From Glandiceps talaboti (lineage: Eukaryota > Hemichordata > Enteropneusta > Spengelidae), in the NCBI RefSeq assembly GCF_964340395.1, contig NC_135564.1, forward strand, positions 4,020,361 through 4,047,860: DNA of 27,500 nt. The letters are read 5' to 3'. This document shows positions 10,364 through 21,424 of this stretch, in pieces; position 1 is the first letter of the stretch; every line of letters starts with the position of its first letter. The notes beneath the pieces were generated by a model. That model searched no databases. It had not been told where the DNA came from and worked only from the letters and a program-made list of their open reading frames with translations. The position numbers and the translations under genes were made by a program.

Positions 10364-13300
10364 CTATGCCATTTCTTTATCAGTTTCAACCTTGTTTTTA
10401 GTTTTACAGCAACATGTCCAGCAAAAAAGGCATTTACAACAACGTTTGATACATGCACAGCAGATAGTACATCCACAGCAGCACACAAACAATAGTACAG
10501 CGGTCACTATAATAACAACCGTCACTATGGTGATCACAATGGCAATTAGTGCATCCCTGCAACGAAAAAGAAATCATACAAACACTATTACAATCTAACT
10601 AGTAGTATAGAGCCTATCCGTTGCTTTGATTCATTCTCCACTTCGAGAGGAATGGGAGCCATGAACCAAAGAATGTTCATGCAAATGAGAAACCCCAACA
10701 GTGGCATCCCAGCATGTCGAATGCAACATGTATGGACATTTATGTAAACTGCCCATAATAAACACTGACTTATTGGGCAGAATTCTGTGATTGAGTAACA
10801 CAGGTATGATGTTAATTGCTATATGGATGATTTTGTTTGACATTTCATCTCAGCTTGTTGTTCTTCTAGACGTGGAGAAGCTGAATGATTGAAAGCCGGT
10901 ACGGATAGTATCTAGACTAAAAAATGTGTTCTAGACTGCAAGAGTGGTTGGTATAATATACACTCCTGCTACACTGAATTGTTACATGTTCGGCTAAAAC
11001 TACCCTGTTGTGACCTTGGCTTGTGGACTAATTAGTCTCAAACTTTGAGCTACCAGATCAAATATCTTGATTTACTAGATTTGTGTAGGCTTCAAATTCC
11101 TCGAAGTCTCACATTTCGAGATATGACATACTTGATGTCTTCGTCGGTGCAACAACCCTCATCACAGCACAGTATGGCATCAGGTTTATCGGCTGGGGGA
11201 CAGGTTTCCTCAGGATTAGTGTCTGGGCATGTAATTACCGACCCATTCACTGTCTGCACTGTAAGAAGACATGAACATATACAAAATGGTTACTCCCTTC
11301 TTTGTGGTCACCAACCCCACCATCAGCAGCAGCAGCATCAGCATCAACACCACTACCACCACCACCACCACACCACCACCAGTAACACCATCCTTAGCAT
11401 CAGCACCACCACCACCACCACCACCACCAGCAGTAACACCAGCACCCTACAACCACCACCACAACCACCAGTAACAGCAGCACCACCTGCAGCAGCACTA
11501 CCATCATCAACAGCAGCACCACAACCACCAGTAATAGCAGCACCACCAGCAGTAGCACCACCACCACCACCATCGCCACCACCACCACCACCACCACCAC
11601 CACCACCACCACCACCACCAAAACTGCTATCACTGCCACCATCACATTCACCACCATCATTCATGTCAGCACCACCACCAAAGTATTCCTCACCAGTGTC
11701 TACCTCCCATTTGCATTGCTCACACTACCTTGAGTAGGACCCCCTCCCAACCCGAGTATACACCAAGACAGAGGAAGCAGGACCCCTCCCAACCCGAGTG
11801 TACACCAAGACAGAGGCAGCAGGACCCCCTCCCAACCCGAGTGTACACCAAGACAGAGGCAGCAGGACCCCCTCCCAACCCGAGTGTACACCAAGACAGA
11901 GGAAGCAGGACCCCTTCCCAACTGAGTGTACACCAAGACAGAGGAAGCAGGACCCCCTCCCAACCCGAGTATACACCAAGACAGAGGGAGCAGGACCCCT
12001 TCCCAAACTGAGTGTACACCAAGACAGAGGCAGCAGGACCCCTTCCCAACCCGAGTATACACCAAGACAGAGGAAGCAGGAACCCTTCCCAAACTGAGTA
12101 TACACCAAGACAGGGGAGCAGGACCCCTTCCCAAACTGAGTGTACACCAAGACAGGGGGAGCAGGACCCCATCCCAACCCGAGTATACACCAAGACAGAG
12201 GGAACAGGACCCCTTCCCAACCCGAGTATACACCAAGACAGGGGGAGCAGGACCCCTTCCCAACCCGAGTATACACCAAGACAGAGGGAGCAGGACCCCT
12301 TCCCAAACTGAGTGTACACCAAGACAGAGGGAGCAGGACCCCTTCCCAACCCGAGTATACACGCACCAAGACAGAGGGAGCAGGACCTCTTCCCAAACTG
12401 AGTGTACACCAATACAGAGGGAGCAGGACCCCTTCCCAACCCGAGTGTACACCAAAAAAGAGGGAGCAGGACCCCTTCCCAACCCGAGTGTACACCAAGA
12501 CAGGGGGAGCAGGACCCCTTCCCAACCCGAGTATACACCAAGACAGAGGAAGCAGGACCCTTTCCCAACCCGAGTGTACACCAAGACAGAGGGAGCAGGA
12601 CCCCTTCCCAACCCGAGTATGCACCAAGACAGGGGGAGCGGGACCCCTTCCCAACCCGAGTATGCACCAAGACAGGGGGAGCAGGACCCCTTCCCAACCC
12701 GAGTATGCACCAAGACAGAGGGAGCAGGACCCCTTCCCAACCCGAGTATGCACCAAGACAGAGGAAGCAGGACCCCTTCCCAAACTGAGTATACACCAAG
12801 ATAGAGGGAGCAGGACCCCTTCCCAACTGAGTATACACCAAGACAGAGGAAGCAGGACCCCTTCCCAAACTGAGTATACACCAAGATAGAGGGAGCAGGA
12901 CCCCTTCCCAACCCGAGTATACACCAAGTATAGAGGGAGCAGGACCCCTTCCCAAACTGAGTATACACCAAGACAGAGGAAGCAGGACCCCTTCCCAAAC
13001 TTAGTGTACACCAAGACAGGGGGAGCAGGACCCCTTCCCAACCCGAGTATATACCAAGACAGGGGAAGGAAGTCGATGGTGAAAATACAGCATATTACAA
13101 TATTTAAATATGACATGTCTCCATTGAATAAAATAATACTGACAGTTGAACACTGCGACTCACTATTTGGTGTGGCTATTTTTTGCCGGTTTGTACGTGA
13201 TAGAATTACCAAATTTTTGAGGAGTAACACTACCTTTCAGGGGAACGCCATTTTCCGAGAGACACAAATAACTTGAAATGAGAATAAATGCACACAATTA

Positions 13301-13729
13301 AGTAAAGTCTTGATTTCGGACGAAATTGATAGAAATACTGGCTTCAACTAAATTCTAATCCGGTACATGTATTAGGCATTTTCAATACCTGAAAGGCCGT
13401 TACTATTAACCCCTTCCTCCCCCAACATACTCCACTGTGCAATAACAAATGAAACCTGACATGTTTAGAGAAAGCTGGGATGTGTTAGGGATAACTGTCT
13501 TATTTAAGACCCCTCTTGCATTTGAAATTACTGATATAAGTTTCAAAAGTAATATTCGGGTGCCTTTTTGCAATAATTGGGACATATTCGATTCTCAACA
13601 CTTACTATGGCACGGCGTATGCTAATGTTTTGGTAACCATGAGAACGAACATAAATACATACCATAAAGCAGCAATATAAATGACAGAAGTATCTTCGCA
13701 GACGTAATACCAGTTTTCGTGTTACCCAT
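10364..13729 (-). CDS. P4: Shisa-like/STMC6 small type I membrane protein, cysteine-rich tail
   Basis: Three exons: 13729-13663 (67 nt), 11258-11132 (127 nt) and 10556-10364 (193 nt), joined in phase 1 then phase 2 by GT-AG introns, giving 128 aa. Exon 1 encodes a signal peptide ending SFILLLY. Exon 2 encodes a short ectodomain with an N-glycosylation sequon NGS (27-29) and six cysteines at 33, 42, 53, 54, 58 and 59. Exon 3 encodes a helix (about 68-89, rich in I, V and T) and a tail with 14 cysteines between 90 and 115 (CCCGC, CC-A-C, CC-K-C, CCC), then a lysine-rich end KTKNKVETDKEMA. The tail cysteines next to the membrane are candidate palmitoylation sites (inference). Six-cysteine single-pass proteins of this superfamily act as adaptors in receptor maturation and trafficking. 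P4 is the most diverged member, with only three residues between its CC pairs. Intron 1 carries the large 43-bp minisatellite and the triplet tract. Confidence 0.8.
10735..10873. repeat. Dispersed repeat, copy A (P4 intron 2)
   Basis: This aligns by eye, same orientation, with 20955-21117. Shared blocks include tggacatt, taaacact, ttgtgattga, atgatgttaat, ggatga, atttcatctca and cttctaga. The surrounding genes differ in position, so this is a dispersed element rather than conserved gene structure. Family unknown. Confidence 0.55.
11311..11687. repeat. CAC/CAG trinucleotide tract
   Basis: About 375 bp built from cac, cag, cat and aac triplets, with pure cac runs near 11350-11380, 11405-11430 and 11575-11620. 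It sits in P4 intron 1, 50 bp from the acceptor of the ectodomain exon. It gives poly-H, poly-P, poly-T, poly-V and poly-G frames that are not genes. Confidence 0.95.
11737..13069. repeat. 43-bp GC-rich minisatellite, about 31 copies
   Basis: The unit combines gtatacaccaagacagag, ggagcaggacccc and ttcccaacccga, about 43 bp. Variants alternate cccga with aactga, tatacacc with tgtacacc, and gaggg with gggg. Four neighbouring copies at about 12617-12760 share tatgcacc, and one copy near 12360 has an internal 4-nt duplication. It lies wholly in P4 intron 1 and is far GC-richer than its flanks. The unit carries almost no stop codon in any frame, so long artificial open frames (up to 501 aa) arise on both strands. 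Confidence 0.97.
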
Positions 13730-14215
13730 AATGTGGCCAATCTATGAAGTTCAATATCACGAACGTCGATTTGAGAAAGTTTCAGTCCACTACAACAAAA
13801 TACACCTGTTTAGGCAGACCTCGCAAATCGTACAGCCTGTAGGATGGGCTTAATGTACAATAGATATACCACGAACTAACATCTCCGTCAGAAGGTCTCC
13901 AAAAGGTCAACCGATGTTAATATTTCCTTTATAAAAGAATCAATAGAAACAACCCTTTAGTAAAGATAAGACCCAAACCTATCTTTCTATATTCGCACGA
14001 TAATGCGAACAATACTTTTAGTGTTTCTAAGGTCAAAGGTCAGACATATATCCAACCAATATAAAGTACAACTTAGGAAGACTATTTCAGCTACAAGATA
14101 GATGGGTGTCAAGTCTATAATTCTTGTGTTAATCATTAAGAAATAGTCTATCTGGTTCGGGCTTCCAGGCAAGTAAATAACTACCAAAAATGTGATATGA
14201 TGTCATTTGTTCATA

Positions 14216-14912
14216 AGGGAACCTTCAGTAATTACAAGGGGAGGGCCAGGGGAATGGGGGGGGGTAACTTTTTACGTATCGGTTCTACGAGGAGGGCAAT
14301 ATTTCAGAAAATGGGCTTTGGGGAAGGTCAAAGTTTACTTTGACTAACTGTATTGTCTAACTTAGCATTATTTTGTGATTTTGGCATCTATGCACGCAAA
14401 TTCCATGCAATATAGCCGGTAGGTTCACACTTAGTGACCCTCAAAAAGTAATATTATTTTGATTGTTGACACTGTACTTTGCAACGTTATTTTCACTTTT
14501 ACTATAACATCCTTGTAACCATGGTAATGAACAGCCCAATGTTGCCTTAAATTATGGCTTAGGGTTTAATATCATCAAATCGCTGCTGACAACCATGTCT
14601 TCACATAAATATACTGTGGTGGTAGTAGTGGTTGGGGAAATAATCAACGCCTCTAACACTTCCAACGTGATGGCAGCGGTGGGATTAATTCCTGTAAACC
14701 ATTGACTCTGGGACGAGTGTCCTTCTCCTAGTCTGACAGCATTTAAACCATGTTTTTGAAATATTTTAACACTACAGGGGGAGGGTCATATTTTAGAGAA
14801 GGGATACTGAGGGGGGCCACTTTTTAGCACGACGGAATCGGGGAGGATAACATTTTATGCAACAGCCCGGGCCTAATTTTCCCAGCCCCCCTGTAATTAC
14901 TTAAGGCACCCT
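14216..14912. mobile_element. Non-autonomous DNA transposon-like element with terminal inverted repeats
   Basis: The left end, beginning agggaaccttcagtaattac, and the inverse of the right end, beginning agggtgccttaagtaattac, match at 22 of the first 28 positions, about 697 bp apart. Inside each end, purine-rich blocks of the form ggaggg..a followed by T-rich steps recur, as subterminal repeats would. There is no open frame for a transposase, so it is a MITE or internally deleted copy. A clear target-site duplication is not visible. Superfamily not assigned. Confidence 0.65.
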
Positions 14913-15226
14913 AACCAAGATGACCGCGCCGATGAAACCGTAACCAATGGCAGAAAGCGCAAAGAGCATAGCGTAAGTTGGAACACTTAGAAAATGTCTT
15001 GAAAGTTCAAGAAGGACTTCGTCTCTTTCTTTCTTTTTTAAAATACACAATAGCTATGATTAATCACGTGGTGTAATCGATAAGTACATTCCGTACAACT
15101 GTATCGGACAACTCGGACTTTACACCATGGATGACGAGACACATGAGTTGCATATGTGCAATACACGGGTTTAATAGCGCTAGCGCCATCTATCTCTGAA
15201 CTAGATGTTTCCCACCGTCGGTTTCT

Positions 15227-15384
15227 CTGTGAGACAACTATTGCTTGTCAATCCATCTGTGAGACAACTATTGCTTGTCAATCAATCAATCAATCAATCA
15301 ATCCATCCATCCATCCATCCATCCATCCATCCATCCATCCCGGACCCACCCACCCACCTATATCTATCCATCCATCCATCCATC

Positions 15385-15419
<35 letters not shown>
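15227..15419. repeat. Compound simple repeats: 30-bp duplication, (AATC)n, (CATC)n, (CA)n
   Basis: A 30-bp unit starting ctgtgagacaactatt occurs at 15227 and 15257. Its aatc end then expands into (aatc)6 at about 15279-15302, (catc)n at 15303-15339 and 15366-15387, and (ca)15 at 15390-15419. The order suggests the microsatellite grew from the end of the duplicated unit. Confidence 0.92.
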
Positions 15420-15421
<2 letters not shown>

Positions 15422-15925
15422 CAGTCGCATTGTTTATTACAACCCTTGCAACAGTGATACAGGGCTAATCAGAAAGTCCTTTTACCAGTAATAGACAATA
15501 AAAACTGGCTTTGAAGGTGCCTTAAAGTCTTCTCACTATCACATTATCAAACTGTCATACACTGATACAAAAACAATAGTGGGTGCCTCAGCTGTAGATG
15601 CATGTGCTGCTTTTATCAGTTTGTTCATGTCTGTGAAAGTTAGTCGTGTCATGTTTGGCTTCTGTTTACTTGATTACTTTGGTTATCGGCATTGTTCGAT
15701 TTATACAGCATCAAACAGTACGTATAGTACCCTGACCCTCAAAACCAAAGGAACACATGCCAGACAACATGTTTCACAATTACTTCATGTTTATATAATT
15801 TTAGAGAAATTATTCAACTTAATTAAAAATATATAGCTGTCATGCCCTTATACATATCACATAGGCGTTTATCCAGGCAACACAATTTCATTTTTGAATG
15901 TTCTGTCTTTCTTGAAGTACGCCCG

Positions 15926-18900
15926 CTACGCCACATGTGACGTCTGTTGACTTCCAGAACGGACACATATATCACAACATGCTAAACAAGCGCAGAAACC
16001 ACAGCAGATCAACGCTACTATGACGATAAAGATGATAAGGGCAGCTGCTAGAATTGTCACCAGTACAATTAACCACGTCCTAAAATTAAACAAAAAGGTA
16101 CTGTAAATAAAACGAAGAGAATACCATTCTCATTATAATTTCTTCTGGATGTCTACAGTCACGATTGTACTAGTGGGTCGTCAGATGAATAATCACCCAG
16201 GCATGTCTAACTTTTAGATTTGTCAAATAACAGACTGTAAGGGACGTCGTATCTTTCTGCCTGAGGGCGCCCCAACACGTCGTATCTTACAGACTTGTAG
16301 ACTCGTCAAAGTGCAGCTTTGAAAATGACAGATGGAGACAAATCGAAATATTTCAATTAATTGCAGATATGAATTAAATTAGAATTACATTTGACTAAAT
16401 ACTGTAAAAATCAACGTGATATGCAATCGATATTCTATAATAGGAAAAATAAAAAATAAAAACCTCCAGAAAAAACACCAAATGCTAAATTGGTACTCAT
16501 GTGCATAGTTAACGTCGCCATAAATGGCCCTCACTCGATGATCTAAGTTATATATGTGTTTTCCTAGCAACCAAATGATACTTTTGAAGTTCACATCGAT
16601 ACATAACTAGTTCAGATACTGTTTATAATGTAAATCATCATTTGACATAGGGAAAAAATTATCTGTATAAACCATGAACACACGAATCTTGGCCTAACCG
16701 CCACTGCCGACTACCATTGTGAAGTCTCACCCTTTCAATGTGATTTTGCTTTAAAGCCTGCAACAAATAATTTATTAGCATAGAGTGTGCTCGAGCATCC
16801 CCATTCTTAACACTGTTACTTCAATATATCCTACACGTTGTTTGGGATACAAAATAAGCTAAGGTACACACCACATATATATATTATGCCTAGTCAATGC
16901 TTCAATTTTGGCATGATGGGTACTGAAATATCCCCTAGCCCATCCAATATTTCATGTGTCCTTCGTTTTGTTTGGGATACAAAACAGGCTGTAATATACT
17001 ACAAATATATTGGGCCCAGCCCAGTGTTATTCAGTCTTTCCATTGTGGGTATTCTAACATCCCTAACCCTAAGTTACTCGTCTCCTGCATGTTGTTTGAT
17101 GGATTCACAATGGGCTATTAAACGGTACACAACGAATAGAGGGAGCTGTTCTTAAATCTAACACATCTGAAACGTTGACCATACGTCAACCTGTTGGTCA
17201 TCTAGGTGAATTCAATAGTAGGCTGTTATGATCAAACATGAAATATTCGAAATCACACATAGAACGTCATTTTTGACTCGGACTAACCTAGGGTATTGTC
17301 GTTGGCTTTCTAATGTAGCGATCCTATTCAATGCCTATGGTTATCGGGTAGATTAGTTAGCCGATGGTTAGTGTCACGGCTACTTATAAAACATGAAAAC
17401 TATGTACACATTAGGTTTTTCCCCAGAGCTTATCATTTCTACATAGGGTTGGATCAACCCGCGATACGGCATAAAATTACATTACTGGGTCTCTGCTGTC
17501 ACCCGTTCACACACACAAAGATTAACACCGTGTATCCTCCCTCCATAAAATACTACAAAACCAACATATTTTACGTCTGACACATCGAAATAAACGAAAT
17601 AATAAAACGAAACGAAACGAAACAAAACAAAACAAAACAAAACAGTTATGGCGCACAAGCATGTTAAATGGTATATTTTATCTCACTGTGAACACTAATC
17701 AACGTTAACATCACTGTCAGATGAAACGAGGAAGATTCGAACAATTTCTATTCAGAGTGAGAATGTGATTTCGTTGACGCGCGCCATGAGTGCCTGTATT
17801 TCGGTGTGTGTAATTTATAACATGTGAAATAAACCGCTGTGTTATATGTAATAAAACACATCATGCCACAGTGGTTAAAACTCTATAGTCATATCTGATT
17901 TGGTAGTGAGTTCTAATGTGAACAAGGAGTTTAACATTACGTGATATAGTCTTCTGTGCAGCAACTATATTGACCGTCATACACTATACAACACACTGTG
18001 TGGTCACTGGTGTCATTGGTATTAGAGCGAGGACAGAAGTCGAACGGAAATTCAGACGGACAATCTACTGCCAAAGCTGTTGGTACTGTGAATATATAAA
18101 TAGAATATACATCAACACACAAGTTAATATTGAAAAATAACCATTATAAAACTATCTGACATGAAAAACCTATCAAATATCAGTGTGTCTGCCTTATTTG
18201 TCTAGTTCAAAATTAATCAAGAATGACATCCAGGGTATTCGCTCTAGATGTAGGTCACTACATCCCAGTACGGGTCAACAAGTCACAAATCCTACCAGAG
18301 ATACCACTGAATAATTGTTACTGAGTACCACCAAGTTTGTACAATTTACATGTATGAACAATAATTTTTTTTACATTTATCGGTCACCTCTTTACAATTG
18401 GTCGCTGTCATAATACGCTTTATCGCAGGCATAATGTGGTATTCGACTGACATGTAATAAACCAAAACCACTCAAATTTTTCGCAATCTCAATACATATT
18501 TTAACCGTGATTATTACAATTATAGCAATATTACACTGCCTACAGCACATGGTCACGTTGAAAATATCTACATTGTAAAAAGTCAGAAGTGTTATTTGTT
18601 CAATTTGCACATGGTCACGTTGAAAATATCTACATTGTAAAAAGTCAGAAGTGTTATTTGTTCAATGCTGACACTTCTTATATTGAGGACGATAACGCTG
18701 CTTTACTCAAATAACTATTTATTTCGACCGAGTGATATTGTAATGTGAAATTGTTGTAGATTGTATGCAATAAGCTAATTGATATGCGTCAATTAGGTAG
18801 TGTGAAAATTTGGGAATCACTTCACACGACGCAGAAAGATGTCCTAAATAAAACACACAGTATTGTCTATTTATATCAAGGTCAGATTTGTATTGATAAA

Positions 18901-19172
18901 TTTGTTTTTAGATAAATTTAAGTGTGATATCTAAATGATACCTATATTTTACATTGTATTTTACAAAGTACACATAATTGAGTGCAAATACACATTACCA
19001 CTGTGACACTACATATGTATTGCAACACATAAAATAATGGGTTTTTATAAACTAGGACATTTTATGAAGAACAGTAACATATCCACAATTATTGCAATCT
19101 TGACTTACCGTACACAAGAGCAACCGTAAGTAGTACGATGCCGTAAACTAAACAGGATGTTTTCTCCACCAT
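15926..19172 (-). CDS. P3: Shisa-like/STMC6 small type I membrane protein
   Basis: Three exons: 19172-19109 (64 nt), 18085-17941 (145 nt) and 16079-15926 (154 nt), phases 1 and 2, all GT-AG, giving 120 aa. The start sits in gaccATGG. Exon 1 reads MVEKTSCLVYG, then a hydrophobic core to VALVY; likely cleavage is after ALA (residue 27). The ectodomain has cysteines at 30, 39, 53, 54, 63 and 64 in the form C-x8-CP-x12-CC-x8-CC, and a sequon NDT at 45-47. TEDYI leads into W72 and a helix (about 73-94). The tail CCGFCACLACCDIC is followed by a short polar end finishing SHVA. Cysteine spacing and topology match the STMC6/Shisa-like superfamily, whose members sit in ER, Golgi or surface membranes as adaptors; the specific partner is unknown. 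It is closest to P2 (shared FPFD, QYSCCTEDYI), implying a recent duplication. An alternative reading as a secreted cysteine-rich peptide is excluded by the membrane exon. Confidence 0.85.
16790..17135. repeat. Degenerate 124-130 bp tandem repeat in P3 intron 2
   Basis: The landmark gtttgggatacaaaa is found at 16840 and 16970, with a diverged third copy (gtttgatggattcacaa) at 17094. Each is followed by an aagct/aggct/gggct step and a later catccc(c/t)a block. About three old copies are present; the 105-aa open frame here is accidental. Confidence 0.7.
17605..17643. repeat. (ACGAA)n/(ACAAA)n pentanucleotide repeat
   Basis: Three acgaa units pass into five acaaa units, a point-mutated pentamer array in P3 intron 2. 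Confidence 0.9.
18545..18666. repeat. 62-bp perfect tandem duplication in P3 intron 1
   Basis: A unit beginning gcacatggtcacgttgaa at 18545 repeats at 18607 with essentially no difference until the last few bases. Near-identity implies a recent duplication, or an assembly artefact. Confidence 0.95.
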
Positions 19173-20954
19173 GGTCAGCCAGCTGACGAAGAATTGATGT
19201 GATGTTACACCTTACAACGAAAGACGAAGAATGCCCCTTGTGAAGAAGACTCAGGTATATGATATGAGTAACTTTAAGCTAGGGTGAGGTTGCCAACGCA
19301 AACTCACGGGACTTCAGTCAACTGTCTTTGAGTCAGAACTGCACTATTCTGAGTACGTGGTGACCTTTACAATGCCACACTTGACCAGGTGGACACTGAG
19401 TGACCCACTAACATCATGCGAACAGAACCCCCACTTGATGAAGAATTCGGATACGTAAAGATGGTGGGACACATACATTTTGAAATTCTGCAAATTTCTG
19501 ATCGACAGCGTTAGCGAGATATGATGAAAAGCGCCATCCAGCTCATATTTTAATCAAAGAATGACATTTGAAAAGTTGACTTGATTGAAAGGTCAAATAG
19601 TGTGAACCATGTCAAAATGAAGATATAGTTATCGTTCGGTCACTTTGTGTTATGGTGTCTCCATGGGAACGTGACAATGTGACTCATCAGCTTGTGTATG
19701 TCGTATATTAATATTAACAAGATTTGGCGACATGCAAAATGAACGTCCCATATACATGATGTACAAGTGAGGACTGCCTATTACTTTGTTGATGGAGCAA
19801 ATCAGGTCTAAAGTTAAGTCAGAGATTATATGATGTATGGTTCAATAATTGTGCGTTTATTTTGCGTTTTCTTTTCTTTTCCATAAACCTACAAGTTTCA
19901 GGACTTGTGCTGAACAAATACACACATCAACTAATATGTATTAATCCATATCTAGTATATGAATAATCACAGTACCGCCCTTGTGTACAAGCACATCGTC
20001 GACACTTCACACACTCCGCTTGCCCATTCATACATAGGGATTAAATATATATAAGACCACGTTATCATCCTTTATATTACCTGTCTAGCGCCTTATTGTA
20101 TTACGGATTGTCACCAGATATCACGACTGCCAAATTTGTCATTCTAATGTACCATCTTAAAAAAATAATTGTTAATTTCAGTGTCGTATCTTAAGATATT
20201 TCAGTTTATAAGCATGCACGTAAACTTGGATGACATTTTTATAATTTTCTGCTTAAAACACTTCTCCGCGTAAACATGAAGGCATCAGAAACAGGAACAG
20301 CTTCAAAAATCAGATCATTATTTCGTACCAAAGGCTTTGATACCAGTTTCTGCTGTCATAACTGGTATTCATAGGGCTTACAGTGATATACATTCATCAT
20401 TCTAGTATAACCAACAGTATGGTATACGTACCATATTTACCATCATATTGAATGTTATATATTTTTATACTATATAAAAAAGAAATGTCGCGTATAAAAT
20501 GTTATGGTACAAATATCCAGGAGTGTGTCATATTCTTTTTTTACTTCAATTGCGTGGTTGAGTTATCTGCAGAGTTGTACATCCTACAACAATTCTTGTG
20601 TCCCCTTTTACCAGAAATCGTCTTTGATATGGGTAAGAGATGAGGTAGATGGATTATGTTATCAATTTTACTTTCGCTGAAAACGCTCTTTAGTCGAATA
20701 TCTCTATTTAGTCAGGTAGATAAGCATGAAGATGGTTTGGGTTAGAATTTTGAAACTTGGCAAGCATTTACAACTAACTGTGTTTAAACTACTTCTGATA
20801 CCGAGTAGTCTGGGTGCCAACCTGGTTTCTAACTAAACCACGTCTGGTCAAAGTCCCTCCATCAGCACAAAAAGTTGTTCATCCAATCAGTGAATCCCAA
20901 CTGCTACATTGAGGTAAATGCATAAGTAGCATTCCGAGCTGACAAATATACAAT

Positions 20955-21117
20955 ATTTGGACATTGCATAACTGACCCAGTAAACACTAAATTCATGAGA
21001 GACTGTTATTGGTTAGGATATTGTGATTGATTAACAAAGACATGATGTTAATCACTGTGTGGGTGTCTGTGGATGAATTTTAAATTTCATCTCATGCATC
21101 TCAGGACTTCTAGAGTA
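20955..21117. repeat. Dispersed repeat, copy B (3' of P2)
   Basis: This is the partner of 10735-10873, same orientation, sharing taaacact, ttgtgattga, atgatgttaat, gatga, atttcatctca and cttctaga in order. It has about 20 extra bases relative to copy A around gtgggtgtctgtgg. Confidence 0.55.
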
Positions 21118-21134
21118 ACGACTTTGACTATACT

Positions 21135-21367
21135 GTGAGTGGAGGTGTAAATGGTAATGATACTGTATAGGAACTAGACTGTGAGTGGAGGTGTAAATGG
21201 TAATGATACTGTATAGGAACTAGACTAGTGAGTGGAGGTGTAAATGGTAATGATACTGTATAGGAACTAGACTAGTGAGTGGAGGTGTAAATGGTAATGA
21301 TACTGTATAGGAACTAGACTAGTGAGTGGAGGTGTAAATGGTAATGATACTGTATAGGAACTAGACT
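21135..21367. repeat. 46/47-bp tandem repeat, five copies
   Basis: The landmark gtgagtggaggtgtaaatgg occurs at 21135, 21181, 21228, 21275 and 21322. The first unit is 46 bp; later units gain an extra ag at the junction (47 bp). Copies are otherwise near-identical. It ends 57 bp from the P2 stop codon, so it may fall in the P2 3' UTR. Confidence 0.95.
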
Positions 21368-21424
21368 ATCTATCAAGTGATGAGTGCTTTGTCTTGTATA
21401 CGTGAGAACTAAAATGACTTCCGG

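Larger units (their letters stand above)
13730..15925. other. Intergenic region, P4 5' flank to P3 3' flank
   Basis: No coding exon is supported. It contains the P4 promoter side, a ~700-bp inverted-repeat element and a cluster of simple repeats at 15227-15419. A possible polyadenylation signal for P3 (AATAAA on the minus strand) lies near 15431. The frames at 13987-14187 and 15579-15836 show no recognised domain. Confidence 0.45.
19173..21424. other. Intergenic region, P3 5' flank to P2 3' flank
   Basis: No coding exon is supported. The left part is the P3 promoter side. The right part holds a dispersed repeat and a 46/47-bp tandem repeat just past the P2 stop codon. The frame at 20452-20643 is AT-rich with no domain. 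Confidence 0.45.

Noticed and set aside
11353-11664. Poly-G, poly-V, poly-H and poly-P frames
   Set aside because: Translation of the CAC/CAG triplet tract; no non-repeat coding sequence.
11045-11737. 230-codon plus-strand frame
   Set aside because: Antisense to the P4 ectodomain exon and then runs through the triplet repeat.
11700-13230. Minus-strand frames of 432, 411 and 501 codons and plus-strand frames up to 292 codons
   Set aside because: All are products of the 43-bp minisatellite, which lacks stops; several overlap in different frames and lie inside P4 intron 1.
13543-13740. 65-codon minus-strand frame over the P4 signal exon
   Set aside because: Wrong frame; the exon read from 13729 in the other frame gives a signal peptide ending in Y plus a phase-1 donor matching the paralogues.
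17937-18122. Stand-alone 61-aa cysteine-rich peptide, possibly a secreted toxin or defensin
   Set aside because: It is the P3 ectodomain exon read through its intron edges; a signal exon and a membrane exon join it in matching phases.
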